Assembly: GCA_010015745.1 (NCBI GenBank)
Contig: ML978187.1
Coordinates: forward strand, 228,778 to 292,777
Reading direction: 5' to 3'
DNA length: 64,000 nucleotides
From: Setomelanomma holmii
Taxonomy: Eukaryota > Ascomycota > Dothideomycetes > Pleosporales > Phaeosphaeriaceae
Positions within the stretch are counted from its first letter, which is position 1, and each line of letters starts with the position of its first letter. The position numbers were made by a program, and so were the translations under genes. Below, one piece after another: positions 46,555-55,101 of this stretch. The notes beneath the pieces were generated by a model. It had not been told where the DNA came from. It did no database searches and saw only the letters and a list, made by a program, of their open reading frames with translations.

Positions 46555-47153
46555 ACTTTGTATACTGCGAACAATGCCGGGTTTGCTTTCAAACTCCGTG
46601 TTATAGAGGGTCTCTCGCTGCTGCCGCAAGGAAGATATCTTGAGAAGACCGGAGGGTGCGAGGCAGTAGAAGTGTGAAATTTTGAAGGTTTTGATTGGTC
46701 GAAAGAGATATTTTACTCAGCTGAATTGTTTTTTGTTTACTTAGTCGAATGACTGTTCCCTCCAAGGACATCTGAGTTGCGTTCCCGGTCTTCTATAAGC
46801 TTGATCAGAACTTTGGTTTCAAGCCTCGAGAGACATCATGTTCTTAGATGTCAGTGCCACAGTATTGCCAATCTGTACTGAACACTTCGGTCTGCTTCGG
46901 CAAAATATCCTGCATCTGAGAACTAGTCCGAGTGCTTAGCCACAGAAGCAGAACTTTTTGGTGGTTGTGCGGGGCATGGAACCAAGTCGACAACCTGACC
47001 ATGTGATTCATCTGCCAGGTCTTTCTTCACTCCTCGCATTGGGAGCTCAATATATATATATCAAAAGCAAAATTGCTCATCAACGAAACAGTTTACCAGC
47101 CTGGTTAGCGTAAGTTCACTGTCTCTTGTCTATTCAGCAACATTTACTAACAG
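46555..47153. other. intergenic, no gene recognised
   Basis: Mixed-composition sequence with a short TA run at about 47051; nothing else was recognised up to the tRNA-like sequence. Confidence 0.4.
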
Positions 47154-47259
47154 TACCTCAGTCAATCGGTAGAGCGTGAGACTCTTAGTTTCACGTCCCC
47201 ACAAGACGATTGATACAACTGCAATCTCAAGGTTGCGGGTTCGACCCCCGCATCGGGCT
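47154..47259 (+). tRNA. tRNA-Lys(CUU)-like sequence with intron, 5' end degenerate
   Basis: The 3' two-thirds fold as a tRNA: anticodon stem TGAGA with loop CTCTTAG (anticodon CTT at 47184-47186), a 34-36 nt insert at the usual intron position after base 37, ATCTCA closing the stem, then a perfect T arm GCGGG-TTCGACC-CCCGC and a 3' acceptor strand ATCGGGC. The matching 5' strand GCCCGAT is not present: the sequence reads CAGTACCTCAGTCAATCGGT, with a mismatched D stem and three extra D-loop bases compared with a normal AGCTCAGTCGGTAGAGC. A Pol III T-run follows. It is therefore either a pseudogene that lost its 5' end or a tRNA with a highly unusual 5' half. Confidence 0.6.
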
Positions 47260-47266
47260 TGACATG

Positions 47267-47280
47267 TTTCTTTTTTTTTT
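47267..47280 (+). terminator. RNA polymerase III T-tract after the tRNA-Lys-like sequence
   Basis: TTTC followed by ten T, starting 8 bases after the tRNA 3' end, the expected place for a Pol III terminator. Confidence 0.75.
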
Positions 47281-48029
47281 GGTTGGGTCTATCTCGCCTG
47301 GTGTGTTCGAGATGTGGCTTCGGGAAACGATTGGACCATTGACACTGCCAACAGCAACCCCACCATGGACAAAAAACCTCCTCGCTCTGCTTCTTAATGC
47401 ACATATGCCTCCACCGTACTGCTGCTGGATTCTGTCCAATTTTATATTTGTGGCCCTCTCCGACATGATCGTACCCACCTCCGCCGAAAATCTTGGATCT
47501 GGGCGGGCATACCATAACACTGTCACGACAGGATGCAAATGGGCCCTTGATCATTTCTCTAACGTGGTGACCTGTGAGATGATCCTGCCTGAATATGTCC
47601 AAAACGACGCTCTTTTTAGCCCATATAAATACGTTTCTATGGTCTAGGTTTGGACCATGCAAGGAATCGGTTCACATCTACGAGTAGCTTCACGGCGCGC
47701 GTCACGCCATTTTGAAGGACTGCCTCAGTCATCATCATCCTTCATTGACGCATTTAACTCAGACCACAACAAAGACTCTACAAGCCTTTCCGAGGCTCGA
47801 TGTAAGTTGCGCAATGTTATTTCACAAATTCTGATCTCGTTAGTTCACCCAATCGTCGTGCCACACGAGTGGCTGCATATGCGCCGCAATACACCTCATG
47901 CCATCACGGCGGCCTCAGCCTTGTTGGTCTTTCAAGTCAGATAAGAACGGTAGCTCATCGCTTCATGCTTGCACCATCTACCACTCGTCTCATCAGGTCC
48001 GGACCATCCAAACCATAGACGTCGTCACG
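47281..48029. other. intergenic, no gene recognised
   Basis: Long frames on both strands cross the tRNA-like sequence and are not supported. It contains the promoter of the first IFI6/IFI27-like gene. Confidence 0.45.
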
Positions 48030-48694
48030 ATGAACGCCACGTTCGTGCCCCAGCTCATCCGAGATCGGGTAGCGGAGCATAACTATCAGGCCGTCTTCCA
48101 TGTTGTGAAGGGTGCTATTCTTTGCACGCCTGCAGCAGCCACTGTGCCCCTCTTCACAGCACTTGGATTCAGCGCGGCAGGTCCCGCCGCTGGTATGATT
48201 GCCATCGTGACTCAGAACTATTTCGATACTGATTGTCGTCAGGTACTGCAGCAAGCGGCATGATGGGTTACTTCGGCTTCGTGCCTGCTCGTGGAGTGTT
48301 CGCGACTCTTCAGAGTGCATCGATGGGCGGTTACGGAGCGAGCGTCGCAGCTGGAGCTGCTCCGGCAGGCGCTGTAACTTCCTCCGCCGTGGCGTGGGTG
48401 TTTCTTTCGATCAGGCTAAGCCTTGGAAGCGTCTGCGGTCGTTCAAAGGAGTGCTCACTGAACAGAACCGCATCGGAGGCTCCCAAAGAGCCGTTGAACA
48501 TCAGCTCGGCCAATGTAAGAGCATCATATAGCACAGCCTCAAGCCATACTTTCCATTTCGAGCATCAGTCCTCAATGCAGACGTCCTGGGCGAATCGTTT
48601 GCCGCAACGGTACCGAGCTCATGTATGTTTGTGCCGCACTCAGCCACAACGTACAACTTCCTTCGATTGCACTTTTGATAGGTATAAATCGTAA
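48030..48694 (+). CDS. IFI6/IFI27 (ISG12)-like small hydrophobic protein, copy 1
   Basis: Exon 1 is 48030-48192 (163 nt, MNATFVPQLIRDRVAEHNYQ then FHVVKGAILCTPAAATVPLF), followed by a 50 nt intron (GTATGA donor, TCGTCAG acceptor) and exon 2 from 48243. The core after splicing, GFSAAGPAAGTAASGMMGYF and GVFATLQSASMGGYG, is the glycine/alanine-rich Ifi-6-16 motif with the G-S/T-A-A-S and LQSAxMGGYG blocks. After ASVAAGAAPAGAVTSSAVAW the sequence departs from copy 2 and runs about 100 more residues to a stop at 48694, a tail with Ser/Cys/Arg and no hydrophobic pattern, so the true end is uncertain. Animal ISG12 proteins act at mitochondria and ER; the fungal role is unknown. Confidence 0.7.
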
Positions 48695-48800
48695 AATCTG
48701 TGCCCAACCGTGGCAAGAATTTGAAGCTCCAAATCGCTGTCATTGTTCAAACCCTAGACTCCGAAGAAAAATACATGCACAAAGCTGCAGCTTCCACCAA

Positions 48801-49242
48801 ATGTCGCAAACGTCCGCGTTGAAGGCCCTTCAGACGTGGTTCAGGGCCAACCCAGGCCAGACGGTTTTTCATGTTGTAAATGGCGCCATCTTCCTTGCAC
48901 CTGCATTGATTACGGTACCAGCTCTGGCTGGGCTCGGATTAAGAATGGAAGGTCCTGTCTCAGGTATGCATATAGTTTCTTCTCGCCTGCATGGTGAGCA
49001 TGATGTACATGGAGGCAAGCAGAGCTGATCATCGCCCAGGTATGGCGGCGCCTGCCATCATGAGTTGGCTAGGCTGCGTAAAGGCAGGAGGAGTATTTGC
49101 TACCATGCAGAGCGCAGCGATGGGAGGCTACGGAACGGCTGCAGTGGCTGGGGCATCACAAGCTGGGGCAGCGATGTCTTCGGCTGCGGTTGCATATCGC
49201 ACGTACCTGTTGGTGAAGCGCCGTAGGGGCCCAAAGCTTTGA
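48801..49242 (+). CDS. IFI6/IFI27 (ISG12)-like small hydrophobic protein, copy 2
   Basis: Exons 48801-48963 and 49040-49242 (76 nt intron, GTATGC donor, CGCCCAG acceptor) give 121 residues. Exon 1 is again exactly 163 nt and ends in the same codon phase as copy 1, showing a tandem duplication. Sequence: MSQTSALKALQTWFRANPGQ, FHVVNGAIFLAPALITVPAL, then across the splice GPVSGMAAPAIMSWLGCV and GGVFATMQSAAMGGYGTAAV, ending in a basic tail YLLVKRRRGPKL. Two hydrophobic stretches flank the Gly-rich core; the basic end suggests a membrane anchor orientation. This copy is compact and looks functional. Confidence 0.78.
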
Positions 49243-49596
49243 GCAGACTCCGGACCCATGCCATCGAAGAAACGCGTCATTCTTCCAGTCGTCTAGATGC
49301 ACGGTCATGAAAGTGCTGATGTAGCCGTTAGTTCTCTGTCGATGGCTTGTAGAGTGAAAGGGGGTTGCCTTGCGAGATGCCGAATTATTGGAGATCTAAT
49401 GTGCACGATGTCGCCAGGGCCAATGGCATAAAACTCTTCTAGAGCCGAGGCTCATCCTTCACGCCAAGTAACCAGATGGGAGCCTGGCACATCAAGCACT
49501 TAAAGTTACTTGTAAACAACCATGATAAATTCTCACTACAGCATTAGACCGGTATAAAATTCACAAGCTTAACTACACGCATACTCTCGCGGTTGC
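49243..49596. other. short intergenic region, promoter of the TMEM53-like gene
   Basis: A TATAAAA-like motif lies at about 49553, roughly 45 bases before the start codon. Nothing else seen. Confidence 0.4.
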
Positions 49597-50457
49597 ATGG
49601 CCTCATCAGGAACACCGCCTTCAGAGGCGATTGCGAAGCCTCTATCTGACTTTCAGAAGATTGGACATGAGACATACATCTGGACGTCGCCTTCATATCT
49701 TTCAAAAAATGCAAGCCATACACCTTTGATCATGATATTTGCATGGAACGCTGCAGCCGCAAAACACATCGCAAAGTACACCATCTCATACCGCAATTTG
49801 CTCCCCACCTCACGAATCCTGCTCATTCGATGTTTCATACGAGACATGTTCCGACGTACGAGTGAGTACGGACCACTCTCAAGGCCAGCTATGGATCTGG
49901 TCAATGAGCACGTCGCGACTGGTGGCGAGATGCTTGTTCATAGCTTCTCCAACGGCGGTGGCAATCAAGTCAACGAGTTTGCGAAGGCCTGGAAAGCTCG
50001 ATACGGAACAAAGATGCCCATGCGGATCCAGATCCTCGACTCTGCACCCACCAAAGGACCCTGGATGAAGAGTCATGCTGCCATTGCTGCGTCTCTGCCT
50101 AAGAGTTGGTTCTGGAGATGGTTTGGAGGCGCGCTTGTTCATTTGTTGCTTGCGTGTACCTTCGTTATATGGGTGGCTGTAAGGAAAGAGAACAAGATGG
50201 TCATTCTCTGTCGCGAATTGAATGACGCGACTGTCTTTGACAATGCTGTCCCGAGGGTGTATTTGTACAGCCGCGCAGACCAAATGGTGGGATTCGAGGA
50301 GGCGGACGAGCATGCAGATATCGCAGCATCAAAGGGGTGGCACGTCACAAGGGTACAATTTGAGAACAGCGCGCATTGTGGGCATGTGCGAGAGGACGAG
50401 GCGAAGTACTGGGACGCTATCATGAAAGCATGGAAGACGGGACACCGCGAAGCATAA
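49597..50457 (+). CDS. TMEM53/DUF829 (PaxU-like) alpha/beta hydrolase-fold protein
   Basis: Single exon, 286 residues. The fold signature is MLVHSFSNGGGNQVNEFAKA with the nucleophile-like Ser118 in the S-F-S-N-G elbow. It is preceded by the strand PLIMIFAWNAAAAKHIAKYT and followed by ILDSAPTKGP, YLYSRADQMV (Asp228 as candidate acid) and FENSAHCGHVREDEAKYW (His260/His263 as candidate base). One hydrophobic helix (ALVHLLLACTFVIWVAV) sits in the cap region. DUF829 includes animal TMEM53 and fungal PaxU from indole-diterpene clusters; no such cluster is seen here, so PaxU is only a family name. Substrate unknown. Confidence 0.85.
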   Translation: MASSGTPPSEAIAKPLSDFQKIGHETYIWTSPSYLSKNASHTPLIMIFAWNAAAAKHIAKYTISYRNLLPTSRILLIRCFIRDMFRRTSEYGPLSRPAMDLVNEHVATGGEMLVHSFSNGGGNQVNEFAKAWKARYGTKMPMRIQILDSAPTKGPWMKSHAAIAASLPKSWFWRWFGGALVHLLLACTFVIWVAVRKENKMVILCRELNDATVFDNAVPRVYLYSRADQMVGFEEADEHADIAASKGWHVTRVQFENSAHCGHVREDEAKYWDAIMKAWKTGHREA

Positions 50458-50559
50458 TGGACACGGAAGTAGCCCTTAATAGCATGTAGCTGCCATGCGC
50501 TCCGAACAGCTTGGATGATATATCGATGCTGAAGGGTGGCATATTTGCGTTGACAGTAT

Positions 50560-51231
50560 CTACAACCGAGCTGCCACCAACGACAGGTAGATATTCCACA
50601 GCAAGCCGCAGAAGCTGAGGAAGATCATACGTTTCTCGACGGGGACATAGGTCGTTGAGAAGAAGTTGGCGATTGGCCAGACCTTATACGAGTCAAATAT
50701 AAGGCCAAATAATTCCTACATGATGAGTTAGCTGGTGGAAGGTGAATTTGTCGTGATCCTCCAACGTACGTTTCGGAAATCTTGCACAATTAGGGCAGCC
50801 GTCTTGTGCTTCAAGAGGCCGATGAGTATCAGAAACATGCTCTGATTCAGCAGTGCACCCATTGTGATGCAGTCGGTGAACCACTTCCTGAATATGTTCC
50901 ACCAGTCTCTGATCGTGACGTCCTCCTCGACCATCTTCTTGTTGTCTCCGTCGTCTTTCAGCATGATACCTTTTTCCACTTCTCCAGGTGTCGCATGTCG
51001 GTCTTGCTGGACAGTTTTCCAGCCTGGGAATGTGCGTTCCAGCCAGCACTGCCAGTGGAAGTTGATGGGTGCAGTCAGCACCACTATGAAGGCGAATTGA
51101 AAGAAGAGGACGCGATCGAAGACAAACGGCTTGGACTCGTTCCATGCCTTTAGCCGCTGCGCGATAACATTGGAGCATGAGTCGATGGCGAGGGCAGAGA
51201 AACATGCGACCGCAATGGGTGGGAGCTTCAT
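50560..51231 (-). CDS. Mpv17/PMP22 family membrane protein
   Basis: Exons 51231-50770 and 50715-50560 around a 54 nt intron (GTACGT donor, CTAAC branch, GTAG acceptor) give 205 residues. Four hydrophobic segments are visible; the family signature comes from the second exon, VWPIANFFSTTYVPVEKRMI then SFCGLLWNIYLSLVAARL, matching the W-P-x-x-N-F..P-V-x-x-R..W-N-x-Y-L-S pattern of Mpv17 proteins. The N-terminal exon (SNVIAQRLKAWNES, APINFHWQCWLERTFPGW) agrees. Members sit in the mitochondrial inner membrane or peroxisomes and act as small channels or in metabolite or nucleotide homeostasis (family knowledge). Confidence 0.86.
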
Positions 51232-51426
51232 CGTTGGGCGGTATGTGTGCGCAGCGGAGGGACGGGAATGCGAGCAGCCTGACTGCTAATAAGAGAAACC
51301 GCGATGGGTTGGCAGGGTGGGGAGCCAGGTGGTGTGCAGGCGGCGATGCGAGAGGCGAGTCAGGGCTGCTCTGCGCTGGGACGAGCGAATTCAAGGGAGC
51401 GTGGAGGTGGCCTGGCGAGTCTCAGC

Positions 51427-51657
51427 ATGGTGGTCCGCATCGAGTGCACCATTGCCGTCATCTCCACATTTCTTGGTGTTGCTTGCATCTGTCTCGGCCC
51501 ATTTGGCGCCAGGTCGGATAGCTTTCCCGAGTAAGCTGACGTGGTTGACTAACCCTTGGATAATCTCCCCGCTCTGCCCTAACTGCACCTTCTGCTTCAA
51601 CACCCGTACTTGCTATACATCTTCCATTTCTGCCTTTATCAGTATCCGTTAGTATGA
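51427..51657 (+). CDS. doubtful short hydrophobic peptide
   Basis: ATG at 51427 gives MVVRIECTIAVISTFLGVAC, ICLGPFGARSDSFPE. A GTAAGC donor at about 51533 and a TTTATCAG acceptor at about 51648 would add only three codons before TAG. One membrane helix; no family. It starts about 200 bp upstream of, and divergent from, the Mpv17-like gene. Probably chance. Confidence 0.18.
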
Positions 51658-51966
51658 CTATCAATTTGAGTCTGGAGCATGACTGTGTTAAGACATACCC
51701 GACTTCTCTTCTTGGTCATATTGCTTCTTCACACATGTGAAGAAATATAGTCATTCTGAAATTATAAGACCATGCCTCCATAGTGCATCTGTATTACTTG
51801 TTGTAAGCGGCTGCGCAGTTCATCCCTGACCGCACGTCTTTCTCGCACTCACACTTATTCCTGCAATACAGTAATGGGACAACCTCTATGCATCATGGCT
51901 CGAGCATCTCGCTTGTATTCTGCCCTACCACCTGCACCAACGATACCAACCTCGCAGCTTCCATGT
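51658..51966. other. intergenic, acetate kinase 3' side
   Basis: Nothing recognised. Confidence 0.4.
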
Positions 51967-53229
51967 TCATTTCTTCCCAACGAAACGGTCTTTATCCACC
52001 AACACACCCCTCGCCATTTCCAACTGTTCGTCTGTCTGCACCACCAGTGTCTTATATCTTGCACCTCCGGCACTGATGTCTGTGACCACGTTTTGGACCT
52101 GCTGTGCATTCTTCGCATCATCAAGCTCATAGCCAAGGCACTTCACACCGTGCACCACCGCTTGCCTGAGCTTAGCGCCTCTTTCTCCGATTCCTCCTGC
52201 AAAGACAAGCGCATCGACCTTTCCGTCCAGCTTCGTGAAATACGGCGCCACATAGTTGGAGATACGATCCACAAAAATATTGAAGGCGAGTACATCCTCT
52301 GGCCTGTCACTTGAGCTGATCTTGCCAAAGTCCGTGGTTCCAGTTAAGCTCTTCCACCCCGAGTTCTTGTTCAATATCTCCTCGGCTTGCGTAATGTGCA
52401 TTTTCTCACTCGAACTTCGGCTAGGCTTTCCTGCGCTGTGGGTGAAATGGAACATCAGACTCGGGTCAATGCTCCCTGATCGCGTGGCACCTGGCAGACC
52501 CGCAAGCGGTGTCAAGCCCATGGAGGTATCAAGCGACTTCCCGTTCTTGATGCAGCAGGCCGATGCACCAGAACCAAGATGGAGAGCGATGACGTTGAGC
52601 TGGTTGGATGGCTTGTTGAGAAACGTTGAAACCGCGTGCACGATGAAACTGTAACTTATTCCATGGAAACCATACTTTCGAAGTTTATTCTTCTTTGCAA
52701 TCGCTTGATCGATCGGGTACGTACATATGTAGTCCGGGAGCGTGTTGTGAAAGGCAGAGTCGAAGTATGCTATGTTCTTCGCATGTGGAAGGATATCAGC
52801 TACTGCCCGTACGATACTCAGAGCAGGTGCGTTATGCAACGGGGCCAGATCGGAGAGTTCTTCGATGTGATGGTATGTTTGCTTGTCGATGATTTGTGAT
52901 CTTGGGTAGTCACCGCCGTGAACAACGCGATGACAAGTGAATTTGATGTCTTCCTTGTCGTTAAGCTCTGGTAAGCCACTGTCTTTGGTCAGGTGTCCAA
53001 GGATGTAGCGGAATGCGTCCTCCTGTGACTTGATGTCGTCCAGCTCCTTGTCTTTGATCTTGTCATCACCACGCTCATACTTAAGCTTCGCAGGTGGCGC
53101 GGTAAGTCCTTCAATCACAGCCTCAGCCAACTGGGTGGGAACCTGAGACTTGCCATCGGATGGGGTTTTGTACACCGAGATCTTGACGCTGGAGGAGCCC
53201 GCATTTATAGACAGGATTATCTCGGGCAT
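51967..53229 (-). CDS. ack1: acetate kinase
   Basis: Single exon, 420 residues. It interconverts acetate + ATP and acetyl phosphate + ADP. Starts MPEIILSINAGSSSVKISVY; the phosphate-binding start (NAGSSSVK), KFTCHRVVHGGDYPRSQII, NIAYFDSAFHNTLPDYICTY, RKYGFHGISYSFIV, VIALHLGSGASACCIKNGKS, DTSMGLTPLAGLPGATRSGS and DALVFAGGIGERGAKLRQAV cover all the acetokinase-family active-site blocks. The start is the first ATG (53229); a longer frame begins only at a GTG. In fungi this enzyme usually works with phosphoketolase (family knowledge), but no phosphoketolase gene lies in the window. Confidence 0.95.
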   Translation of the reverse strand: MPEIILSINAGSSSVKISVYKTPSDGKSQVPTQLAEAVIEGLTAPPAKLKYERGDDKIKDKELDDIKSQEDAFRYILGHLTKDSGLPELNDKEDIKFTCHRVVHGGDYPRSQIIDKQTYHHIEELSDLAPLHNAPALSIVRAVADILPHAKNIAYFDSAFHNTLPDYICTYPIDQAIAKKNKLRKYGFHGISYSFIVHAVSTFLNKPSNQLNVIALHLGSGASACCIKNGKSLDTSMGLTPLAGLPGATRSGSIDPSLMFHFTHSAGKPSRSSSEKMHITQAEEILNKNSGWKSLTGTTDFGKISSSDRPEDVLAFNIFVDRISNYVAPYFTKLDGKVDALVFAGGIGERGAKLRQAVVHGVKCLGYELDDAKNAQQVQNVVTDISAGGARYKTLVVQTDEQLEMARGVLVDKDRFVGKK

Positions 53230-54164
53230 GATGATTCGTCCTTCAGCTGGCACAATTGTTGTGCTGCCTCTGTGTCGCTATGCTTGGAATGGGAGAAAGG
53301 ACAATGACGTCTGATACTCAAGCGTGAAATAAGACGAATTCGAGAGGCCCCCAGGATTGTATGTAAGTAATGCTAAGGGCGGCAAGTACTTATAGACCAA
53401 TCAGGCTGGTAACGTGTTGATGTTATGCGGTATCTGGGGTCGACGGTCAGTCCACTGCCAACGTGCTGTCAAGAAGTCGAATGATCGGAAGTCGCGGAGC
53501 TCAGCCCAACAATTTATTCACCATCGCAGAGGTACGTCATGCATCCCTCGATTGCACTCGAGAATTTGTGGTAGACCACAAGACAACACTCGAAAACAAG
53601 CGTCGCATTTCGACGGCTACTTCGCCACGTCTTCACCTACGCCTATTACGGGTGCTTCTGTTGGATGGCATTTGCAAAGGTTGGATTGAGTGAGCATGAC
53701 GTCCTGCATCGCGCACTTCAGCTCAAATAATATATTCCGAGCTTCGAGGCCTCGAGGCAACAAGCCACAGGGGGCATAGTATCGACATGCAAATGCGCAG
53801 TAGGCCTGCATCGTTGTGGCGCTCGAAAAAGGTAAGAGGGCGAGGCGGGTTTAGGTGCAATCGTGACCCATCACAGCACCCAGGATGAATCACCCCACAT
53901 AATGTTGCATAGCCGCCATCAGGGGAGATCGACACAGGGAAGCTGATTATTCCAAGCATTTTGGCTTTCAGTGACTGACTCTCTTATGCTTTGTCTCACA
54001 GTGTCCCCGCAGCCGCTTTGATAGAGCAGAGCACTATCCGTTGCGGGGAAGCTGCTATGAACAGGGACACTTGCCTTCCAGACTTACACCGTTCGAAATA
54101 CACCGACCGCATTCATCCATTCTAGGCCAAACAAAGCCTTGCCACCAAACATCCTCTCAAAATC
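53230..54164. other. intergenic, no gene recognised
   Basis: Contains the acetate kinase promoter and, about 53.4-54.1 kb, short frames without support. Confidence 0.4.
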
Positions 54165-55037
54165 ATGAAAAGACAAAGAACAGCTTATATAACGGGCGGA
54201 GCCAGCGGAATAGCGCGCGCCCTAGCCACTCTCCTTCTTTCGCAAGGCTGGCGCGTCTTCGTATCCGATCGCAATGAAGCTCAAGCGAAGCAATTTGCAG
54301 ACGAATACAATACGACTTCCAAGTCTTCAGCTCTTTCTTATGCCGAGTGCGACACGAGCTCGTGGGACTCGCAGCTCATCGCCTTTTAGGCTGCGCTGAA
54401 GGCACTCGGTGGGCGAATCGATCTTGTTGCCTCTATTGCCGGTATAGGGGAGAAGAAATGGCTTCTATCGCTCGAAGAGCTAAGGCAATCAGCACTCGAT
54501 AGTGGATTCGTAAAACCATATTTATCGGTGTTCGGTGTTGATCTCACGGGTGTCCTATATACGATTGCACTGGCACTTCAGCAATTTCGACGCCAAGATC
54601 CTCAACAATGGTCGAGTACCTCGCAGCGGGTTCTGCGAGGGGAAATTGCTCTCGTGGTAAGCGTGTGTGTCTTCTATTGTGTACCGAGCCTACCCATTTA
54701 CACAGCAGCCAAGCACGCTCTCATTGGACTTACCCGCTCCTATGGCAAGCTTCTACCAGACCACGGCATAACGCTCTGCGCTGTGGCACCCAACGTGGTG
54801 CGCACAAGCATCAGTTCAAGCGTCTTTTATGGTCAAATGGAAGCACAGGGAATCTTGACACCGATGGAAGGCGTCATGGATGCATTTACGGACATCATTG
54901 AGAGTAGCGCAAGCGGCGAAGTGTATGAGTGCGGACCTAAGAATCGTTGGACAAAGCGACCTGGAACAACATATCTCGATGTTGAAAGCGAGAAATGCTG
55001 TGAACTGCTACTAGCACGAGCAGAGGTTCTGCATTGA
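54165..55037 (+). pseudogene. short-chain dehydrogenase/reductase, interrupted by an in-frame TAG
   Basis: The NAD(P)-binding start KRQRTAYITGGASGIARALA (TGxxxGI) and VFVSDRNEAQAKQFADEY open the gene, but after SSWDSQLIAF a TAG at 54387-54389 stops translation. The same frame then runs on without further stops: AALKALGGRIDLVASIAGIG (NxAG-like), DLTGVLYTIALALQQF, SLPIYTAAKHALIGLTRSYG with the catalytic Y-x-x-x-K, and APNVVRTSISSSVF, ending at 55037. Relatives normally have Gln at the stop position, so CAG to TAG (a CpA to TpA change) is the likely lesion. Length without the stop, 290 residues, is normal for a classical SDR. It converges with the broken CoA-transferase 64 bp away. Confidence 0.85.
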
Positions 55038-55101
55038 GCATAGGACTGATTGGTAAATGTAAGTTGTAAAGTACTGATAACTCAAAGTCTCTGGCGAGGA
55101 G

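Noticed and set aside
47162..47662. 166-codon frame on the minus strand with the motif GVEPATLRL
   Set aside because: This motif is the usual antisense reading of a tRNA T-arm region; the frame crosses the tRNA-Lys-like sequence and has no other support.
49597..50457. Indole-diterpene (PaxU) biosynthesis cluster
   Set aside because: Only the DUF829 family name links to PaxU; no prenyltransferase, GGPP synthase or P450 lies nearby, so a cluster is not supported.
51967..53229. Bacterial origin (horizontal transfer) of acetate kinase
   Set aside because: Eukaryotic acetate kinases are well known in ascomycetes, and codon and base use match the neighbours; nothing in the sequence points to recent transfer.
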